DNA of 64,000 nt, taken from the NCBI GenBank assembly GCA_033725935.1, contig MU867099.1:67981-131980 (forward strand), written 5' to 3'. The first letter of the stretch is position 1, and each line of letters starts with the position of its first letter. Origin of the DNA: Cladorrhinum sp. PSN259 (taxonomy: Eukaryota; Ascomycota; Sordariomycetes; Sordariales; Podosporaceae). A program made the position numbers and the translations under genes. A model generated the notes under the pieces. The model worked only from the letters and a program-made list of their open reading frames with translations, made no database searches and was not told the origin of the DNA. Positions 57,020 through 64,000 of this stretch are shown in pieces.

Positions 57020-59062
57020 ATGGAGTCTTCTCGAGGGCCCCCGAGGGTCAAGAACAAGGCCGCGGCGCCGGTCCAGATTTCCGCCGAACAGCTGCTCCGC
57101 GAAGCCGTCGATAGACAGGAAGTTGGACTCCAGAAACCAACACAGCGCTTCGAGGATCTTGAAGAGTTGAAGGAGTACCAAGGACGAAAACGTCGCGAGT
57201 ACGAGGACTACATCCGCCGAAACCGTGTTCGCCTGGCAAATTGGCTTCAATACGCCCAGTGGGAGTTGGAGCAAAAGGAACTCGCCCGCGCCCGTTCAGT
57301 CTTTGAGCGCGCCCTTGACGTGCATCCGAACAACACTCAGCTCTGGATCAGATACATCGAAGCAGAGATCAAAGGTCGCAACATCAACCATGCTCGCAAT
57401 CTTCTCGATCGCGCCGTCACTCGGCTGCCCAGAGTCCCGTCTCTATGGTACAAGTATCTCTATGTGATGGAGATGCTGGGCGACATTCCCGGAACGAGAC
57501 AAGTATTTGACCGCTGGATGCAGTGGCACCCAGATGAGAACGCTTGGGCCGCTTACATTCGACTTGAGAAGCGATATGGCGAATATGACCGAGCGAGGGA
57601 GATCTTCCGGACCTTCACCGCTGTCCACCCGGAGCCAAGGACGTGGTTAAAATGGGCCAAGTTTGAGGAAGAGTACGGTACTAGCGATACGGTACGCGAA
57701 GTTTTCCAGACGGCCATCCAGACAATTGCAGAGCTGCTGGGAGACGATGCTGTGGATGAAAGGATATTTATCGCTTTTGCTCGGTATGAGGCACGTTTGG
57801 GAGAATATGAAAGAGCACGGGCTATCTATAAGTTTGGTCTGGATAACCTCCCACGGTCGAAATCTATGAATCTGCATTCGCAATACACCACATTCGAAAA
57901 GCAGTTTGGTGATAGAGAGGGTGTGGAGGATGTCATCATCACAAAAAGGCGGAGATTATACGAAGAACAAGTAAAAGAAACCCCAAAAAACTACGACATA
58001 TGGTTCGATTTTGCTCGCTTGGAAGAGAGTGGAGGAAACCCAGACCGTGTTCGAGAAACCTACGAGCGGGCCATCGCCCAAGTGCCACCGACCCAGGAGA
58101 AGCGCCACTGGAGGAGATACATCTTCCTCTTTCTGTTTTACGCCATCTGGGAGGAGAAGGAAGCAAAAGACGTTGAAAGGGCTCGACAAATTTACGACAC
58201 CTGTTTGGGCCTCATACCGCACAAGAAGTTTACCTTTGCGAAGACCTGGATTGCAAAGGCGCATTTTGAAATCCGGCAGGGACAGCTGACCACGGCTCGC
58301 AAGACTCTTGGTAGAGCAATTGGCATGTGTCCCAAGGACAAGCTATTTAGAGAGTACATTCTGCTTGAGAAGAAGTTGTACGAGTTTGAGCGCTGCCGGA
58401 CTCTGTACGAGAAGCATGTCATGTACAATCCTTCCAACTGCCAAACGTGGATCCAGTGGGCCGAAATTGAGCGCGGCCTGGATGATCTGGACCGCACGCG
58501 CGCAATCTTTGAGCTTGCCGTCGGTCAGCCGATCTTGGACATGCCAGAGGTCGTATGGAAGGCGTACATCGACTTTGAGGAAGAGGAAGGCGAGTATGAG
58601 CGCACTCGCGCGTTATACGAGCGCCTGCTGGAAAAGGCCAACCATCCCAAGGTATGGATCAGCTACGCCCAGTTCGAGATCAACATTCCCGAGGCAGAAG
58701 AGGAGGAGAACGAAGGAGAAGAAGAAGAAAGCGGCCAAGTCAGCGAGGAAGCAAAGGCGAGAGCCCGCAAGGTCTTTGAGCGCGCCCACCAGAGCATGAA
58801 AGACCGCGACCTAAAGGCCGAGCGCGTTACCCTCCTCAATGCCTGGCTGTTGTTTGAACAGACGCACGGCACGCCCGAGAGCATCGAAAAGATACAAAAG
58901 CAGATGCCGCGCAAAACAAAAAAGAAGAGGAGATTGGAGGACGACAGCTGGGAGGAGTACGTCGATTACATTTTCCCCGCGGACGACCAGCAGACCAAGA
59001 ACCTCTCCAACTTGCTCGCTATGGCCAACGCCTGGAAGCGGACTGGTGGACAGATTGCTTGA
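57020..59062 (+). CDS. clf1: Clf1/Syf3 (Crooked neck) HAT-repeat splicing factor
   Basis: A single exon encodes 680 residues. The opening (SRGPPRVKNKAAAPVQISAEQLLREA) and the body of about 15 half-a-TPR (HAT) repeats are those of fungal Clf1, the Crooked-neck homologue. Repeats show the W-x-x-Y/A...A-R-x-I/V-F-E-R-A pattern, for example ANWLQYAQWELEQKE, ARARSVFERAL and WIRYIEAEIKG. An acidic insert (EEEENEGEEEE) lies near residue 560. A Lys-rich patch (PRKTKKKRR) and the conserved end (DDQQTKNLSNLLAMANAWK) follow. Clf1 is a scaffold of the Prp19/NTC complex, needed to assemble the active spliceosome in the nucleus. The ATG at 57020 is the first in frame and the family start. Length is as in related fungi. 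Confidence 0.96.
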   Translation: MESSRGPPRVKNKAAAPVQISAEQLLREAVDRQEVGLQKPTQRFEDLEELKEYQGRKRREYEDYIRRNRVRLANWLQYAQWELEQKELARARSVFERALDVHPNNTQLWIRYIEAEIKGRNINHARNLLDRAVTRLPRVPSLWYKYLYVMEMLGDIPGTRQVFDRWMQWHPDENAWAAYIRLEKRYGEYDRAREIFRTFTAVHPEPRTWLKWAKFEEEYGTSDTVREVFQTAIQTIAELLGDDAVDERIFIAFARYEARLGEYERARAIYKFGLDNLPRSKSMNLHSQYTTFEKQFGDREGVEDVIITKRRRLYEEQVKETPKNYDIWFDFARLEESGGNPDRVRETYERAIAQVPPTQEKRHWRRYIFLFLFYAIWEEKEAKDVERARQIYDTCLGLIPHKKFTFAKTWIAKAHFEIRQGQLTTARKTLGRAIGMCPKDKLFREYILLEKKLYEFERCRTLYEKHVMYNPSNCQTWIQWAEIERGLDDLDRTRAIFELAVGQPILDMPEVVWKAYIDFEEEEGEYERTRALYERLLEKANHPKVWISYAQFEINIPEAEEEENEGEEEESGQVSEEAKARARKVFERAHQSMKDRDLKAERVTLLNAWLLFEQTHGTPESIEKIQKQMPRKTKKKRRLEDDSWEEYVDYIFPADDQQTKNLSNLLAMANAWKRTGGQIA

Positions 59063-59720
59063 AGAAAAGGATGCTTTTCCGATAGCCGGGGGGGGGGGGC
59101 GTTAGAACTTTTTTTTTTGGCTTTTCCTTGTTCTTGTTTTTAGCAACAATATCTGCGTCACATCGTCTAGTGTAGATACACAGTTACTATAAATATAATC
59201 CGCCCGCATGGAACATGGGTTCTTGCTTGATTTCTGGTATTGGTGCTGGTGCTGGTGGCGTTTTCATGTTGTGGCAGTGTAACAGAGAGCTGATGTTTTG
59301 ACGAATGCTTGACCCTTTTTTCCTATAATCGTCCAGACAAGTGCATTTCGAGCTGAAAGATCCAAACATAGAGCCCTCCACTTACTCATTCGAATATCCT
59401 CTAGGCATAGCCCCATTGATCAATATGTGATATCGCGGTACTTGTGGCTTTGTTTTAATTCGTTTTCCAAGATCCGTCTATCATGAGAGTGGGAAGTGTC
59501 CAACCCAGTTTTAACAAGAAATTGCCACCCATCCATCCCAAAGATTCTGGGTAATTGACACACACACCTGTCAACCCCTTCTGTATACACGTTTCTCGAT
59601 ATGTCCAAAGTAAACCATTCCCCATTGTGTAACCAAAAGAACTCCAAACGACCCGGGTATTGAAAGGCGTAAAATAACCAAATACATAACCGCAACCCAT
59701 CCCATGGTTCAAATCTACCC
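59063..59720. other. Convergent 3' region of clf1 and the Zn2Cys6 gene
   Basis: A run of 12 G at 59088-59099 followed by T-rich sequence, then unremarkable DNA. It holds the 3' UTRs. No coding signal is seen. Confidence 0.6.
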
Positions 59721-62718
59721 CTAACCTAACGACTCAAACCCTCCCATATCCATTGGATCCATAGCACTCATATTTAGTATAGATCTCATAATCCCCTCAG
59801 AACTAGGCGTCATCCCACCACCTTGGTGGTGCGCAGACATGTCCGGCCACCCATTAGGCACCGGATACTCGCTGCTATCTGATGTGTCGGAGATTGTAAA
59901 CCTTGGATGTGAGTCCGGCGCCAAACCAGGCGGTATGATAAACGGGGACGGGTCACCGAAATGGAAATTGACACTGGCATTCTCGGCAGCGCCATCACTT
60001 TGCCTTGTCACTGCTGGCATATGGGCAGCCGCAGGGCTAGCTTCAAACGAGTTGACGCCAGAACTATTGACGTGTTGACCTGCAGCAGTCAAAGTTTGTC
60101 GCTGCTGCTGATCCGATGCCGCCGTGCTCGAGCCTGGTGTCGGTCGGTTGGACGGCCCGCCGCCTGGTGAAGTCCCAGACAATTCATTACTTCCTGTTTC
60201 CATTTCTGGTGGACTGTACCCTGAGAATCTGTGTGTCCCCATGCCGTGAGATGTCGGAATATATTCAGAGTGGCCAGTTTCTCGAGACGGTAGAGTGGTC
60301 GCTGGATTTCCTGTTGCGAAGCTCGTGATGCGGTTCCCTGTGTCTACCTCCGCAATATCAGGACCTGCGGCAGCATTGCCATCATCCCCCAGTGTTTTCA
60401 TGAAGTGACACTCGTTGGAGTAGTCAAAATTTCCATGTATCTCGTTCTGTACGTGGGCTCGGGCGTTGTGGACGATAGCAGTGGGCATTGATGACGGTCC
60501 GGGCTGCGACGTGTAAGTAAGGGTGCTTTGGCAATAAGTCAGAGCAATCAGAAAAGGTACTCACGCTGTCTCCGCTTCGGGGGAATGCGCTCTTCAGTTT
60601 AGGTATCCGAACACCGAGCGCCTCGAGATCCACATCCAGTTGAACCAGGAAAGATTCAGTGAGAGGGTTTCGCCTTTTCAGTGCGTTCATGGCCGACAAT
60701 AAGAACCGCAGAGAATCTGCTGTTTGGCTGTCATCGGGTCTGCTTTTGAGATACTGGACAAACACACGGGCCGAAACATATAGACAGAAGGAAATGAAAG
60801 GATTCATCTGAGCCGAGATGTCAGTCAATGTTATGCTCATCGAGCAATCAGGGGATATACATACAGCCGACAGATCTAGATGAGAGATCATCCTCATAAT
60901 ACTTGCGATCTCGTTCGCCGAGGTGATACAACGTACTTTGCTCTCCGAGCTTACTGACGCCGGTAATCTGTTTTTATCGGCTTTGAAAATCGCAGCTTGG
61001 TGTAGGCAAATGGTAGAAGTGTGAATACACATGTTCATGAAAACGACATTGGGGTTTGTTAGCCCCACCGGCAGCTTGAGAGAGGTGGGCAGGCAAAGCG
61101 ACGTGTTGAGTAGAATGTTGTCCATCTGTCGATGTCTTTTCCAGAACTCGCCATTGAGGTCATGATCTTTCTCATCCACATCCGGCCGGTGAAGATGAAC
61201 GAGATTGCGACCAAAGAGACAAGCCATAAGAACGATGCCACCAAAGGCGGACATTTTTTCTGCTCCCGTGGGACTCATGGCTTCCGCGAGTGTTGGCGTC
61301 TGTTCTGGTCGGCTTAGCTCAAAAGCCTCGTCGGACGCTGGCAAGCTGGTGAGGATGTCCTTTTCGTCAATGGTCATGGGCCATCCAGTCCCAATACTGG
61401 CATAACGGTCTTGGCAGAAAGCCATCCAAAATGTCCTCCTACGCTCTTCTCTCTCCGTCCAATCTCGTGGTGGCGGTAGACATTGTTTCACATCGAGGCC
61501 TGATCCGTCCAGGCGGTGAAGACCAATCCTAAAATACGATGAGTAAAAGGGCGTCCAATCACGACATCGGAACTGTGACTTACATCTGAGATAGCCTCAC
61601 AGCTGAACCGGTGCTCATCCAGGCCCTTGGAAAGTACATCCATTTAAACTCGTATGAAGAGAGCAGGACATGTGTTTGAGCGTGGGCGACAGAGATCATG
61701 TGCTCTCCATAACCCTTGATGTAGTCGGACTCCAGGTATTTCCTGGCCCTCTGGTAAAACAGGTCCTTGAGATTTTGAAACTTCTCCGAGACGGAGCATG
61801 CGAGTGTCCACATGGCATACCGTAAACAGACCGGAGGACGCTGTGTCGGGGCTCTATGAAGTAGTCAGATATCATGTTGCGGTTTGGTAGAGGCGGGGAG
61901 TGAAACCCACAGGTTCATTGCAGCCAAGTATCGATATTTATGTATCATGGGCACCGAGGGGTGGATCTTCTCAAAGTAGATTTGGTGTCTGTGCAGACGT
62001 CAAGTTAGCCGTTGTAAATTTCTAGAGATGATAAAGAACGGGGGTGGGTGGCGGACAGCTCATCGATTGTATCCTGCTGGGGTAATGGCTCTTCCAAACC
62101 CAATCCAATCATTTCCCACGTGAAGTTGTTTTCAACTCCACCCATGCCCATCCCTACGTTGCTGTTGAAGTTGAAGTCTTCAATGGGTCCATTCGGCGAG
62201 TCGGCATTGAACTGCCAGCGATCTCCGTTGCCAATCCCCATGGTTGGGTCAACGGCGTTGAACGTAGGTGTTCCGGCAGAACGCTGATTCAGTGGTTGCT
62301 GTTTCGAGGTGACGCGGTCAATGGGTATGGTTATCCCCTTGTTACTACCAGGATCTGTTGAGGAGACTTCCTGGGTTTTTAGTAACGTCTCAACCTGCTC
62401 TATAGTTTTCGCGTGTTAGTTTGGCTTGCCAGGGATGACAGGAATGAGAAATCACACACTGAGTCGCTCCTCGAGGGCCTTCACATATCCCCTCTTTGGC
62501 CCGCTCTTCCTTCTGACCTCATCGTAGGCGCACGTGTGGCCGAGACGAGAGCAGGTACTGCAGCTTGGTTTGATGCCATCACACTTCAGCTTCCTTTTCC
62601 TGCAAATCATACAAGCCAGTCGCTTCGGCTTCGGCACGCTCGAATTCCCGCCAGTTGCGGCTTGGTCTGGGTCCGACACCATGATGGTGTCAGGAGGCGT
62701 TGATGAAGAAGACGACAT
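59721..62718 (-). CDS. Zn2Cys6 transcription factor with fungal-specific regulatory domain (possibly CLR-1-like)
   Basis: Seven exons: 62718-62460, 62399-62057, 61988-61911, 61853-61584, 61528-60865, 60807-60565 and 60503-59721, giving 879 residues. Introns are 55-68 bp. The binuclear zinc cluster uses C36, C39, C46, C53, C56 and C63 (spacing 2-6-6-2-6), followed by RRKSGPKRGYVKALEERL and a coiled-coil dimer segment (QVETLLK). The fungal transcription factor domain starts about residue 200 (HQIYFEKIHPSVPMIH, RPPVCLRYAMWTLACSVS) and includes RRTFWMAFCQDRYASIGTGWP. The C-terminus is Ser/Pro/Gly-rich and ends SILNMSAMDPMDMGG. The zinc-cluster flank resembles regulators such as CLR-1 of plant-wall degradation, but I cannot establish the orthologue. 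The reading frame upstream starts with GTG; 62718 is the first ATG after a stop. Intron 2 uses an atypical donor GTCCGC. Confidence 0.85.
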
Positions 62719-64000
62719 TGCGAGATCACTGCTACCCGTCACTGGTCCAAAAGTGGAAATGAAACCTCCGCAGACCGATGGCTTGGTTCATTCGGTGGTG
62801 AGTATCGGGCCACTGTCGAAACCCGGAGCGCCGGTAATCAGCTGTTGTTATCTGATGGTGGGTTGGCTAGGCCGGAAGGTAGGGTGAAGCAACAGGTGGT
62901 ATAGGGAGGACAACGATGATGTTTAAGACTGTCGCACCCACATGCCCGTCCGCATCCTTGGGAAATCTGTGCCCTTTTCAGCTGGCCAAAGTCCCCAGGT
63001 TCCAGATATGAGGATTCCCTGGTGATTGGCTGTGTGACAATACTGACACGACACGGGAAATACGCGCAGCGGTCTGGGAAATGGATAATATATGGATGGT
63101 AAGCCAGTGCAGCAGTCGGATGGGCAGATGCTACACAGCCCTACGAGGCTCTGAGCAATTCACTGTGGCACCGTTCGTGTGGTTAAGGTGCTTGGTAAGA
63201 TGTGGATGCGTGATGTTGAAAGTTGAATACAAGCAAGCCGGTGGTGCTCACTGTGTTTGAGACCCTGCGACCCTGCCTGCCAATTGTCCTGATCTCTGGG
63301 CAGACTTGTCGCATTCCGTGCAAGGCAACAGTGCCGCAACGTCTTTCCTAAGCAGCCCCGGACGAAACTTGACCAATCATGGCGGGCTTTGTGATGACGA
63401 AAGTGCTCAAGAACCCTTTACATCCCCACGTTGGCCGACCGGCCACCGACCGTTGAGATGCGTTGCCCCTCTTCTCCTCTGTGCGCTAGGCAGGATCAAG
63501 GCAAGCGAAGATCTTCTCAATCGAAGCCATCTCTCGAGTCCTTTTATTAGCAACATAATGTACAATGTACATTACAAACATATTTACAGCTTCTTACTCC
63601 CCACCCCAGAGCAAACATTATGCCCGAAGGTATGATTATTGCGAGCCTTGATCCCTTGGTAATGAGGGGTTACCACGCAATACCCCAGTGATTTCCCCGT
63701 GTGCCTCGTCGCTGCAGAGAGATAATTCTGAGGTGTCGCTAGCGAATGGTGGTTGCTTTGTTCACAAAGGATGGGTCTTGCTTGGGAAAACATGGCCGAT
63801 TATTAATAGTACAGTCCACTCAAACCCCAGGTTTCCACACCGTTCCCTCTTGCAACGTGGGAAACGCCTTCCCGGTAGCTGCTGTTCGACCCGAAACCAC
63901 ATCGGTGAAACCCCTCCACACTGTTTGTTAAAGATGTATGCTTTCAGTAAAGATTGAGCAGATGTCATAATGCGTTTGAAATACCAAACTCGAGGGATTT
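62719..64000. other. Promoter side of the Zn2Cys6 gene; no gene seen
   Basis: No convincing coding frame is visible in these 1.3 kb. Short frames on both strands have no domain. It should hold the promoter of the Zn2Cys6 gene; the window ends inside this space. Confidence 0.55.

Noticed and set aside
59721..62718. Identification of the Zn2Cys6 gene as XlnR/XYR-1
   Set aside because: The zinc-cluster sequence and flank differ from what I know of that family. Only a tentative CLR-1-like label is kept.
1..64000. RIP-mutated transposons or repeats
   Set aside because: I saw no long AT-rich, stop-riddled blocks with TpA excess and no transposase catalytic domains. Only simple repeats and homopolymers are present.

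Overview
The window is nuclear DNA of a filamentous ascomycete, most probably a member of the Sordariales close to Neurospora. The evidence is the gene content (fungal Prp16, Clf1, Npr3 and Sft2, a DUF3824 protein, a Zn2Cys6 regulator, a fungal acetate kinase), short introns of mostly 54-155 bp with GTAAGT/GTGAGT-type donors and CTAAC/CTGAC branch sites, long TF promoters, and intergenic DNA rich in homopolymers and simple repeats. There are no operons, tRNA or rRNA genes, CRISPR arrays or intact transposons that I could support. I find 17 protein genes and rebuilt the spliced models by hand. The first-ATG starts given here replace several longer frames that begin at non-ATG codons.

Layout. 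0-20 kb: prp16 (-), a disordered hypothetical protein (+), mitochondrial gcvT (+) convergent with an ethanolamine kinase gene (-), which shares a 0.9 kb divergent promoter with npr3 (+), then a long-loop bHLH factor (-). 20-37 kb: sft2 (+), a La-motif RNA-binding protein (+), an Ino4-like bHLH factor (+) and a DUF3824 glycine-zipper/RS protein (+). 39-51 kb: a Pho84-type phosphate transporter (-, five exons), a small protein made from a transposase-type helix-turn-helix (-), an unknown four-exon gene (+), acetate kinase (+) and a C2H2 repressor resembling Nrg1/CSP-1 (-). 50.6-57.0 kb is a 6.5 kb stretch with no convincing gene. 57-64 kb: the splicing factor clf1 (+) and a seven-exon Zn2Cys6 regulator (-).

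Functional themes are mixed, as expected for a fungal chromosome: splicing (Prp16, Clf1), nutrient sensing and transport (Npr3, phosphate transporter), one-carbon, phospholipid and acetate metabolism, Golgi traffic, and five DNA-binding regulators. The observations I find most worth checking are two very long 5' leaders with no ATG at all (990 and 769 nt), an 81-nt stop-free in-frame intron in the La-motif gene, a possible unannotated C-terminal exon of the unknown gene at 45-46.7 kb, the putative domesticated transposase DNA-binding protein with a telomere-repeat element in its promoter, and the glycine-zipper array protein. No clearly new multi-gene system is visible.
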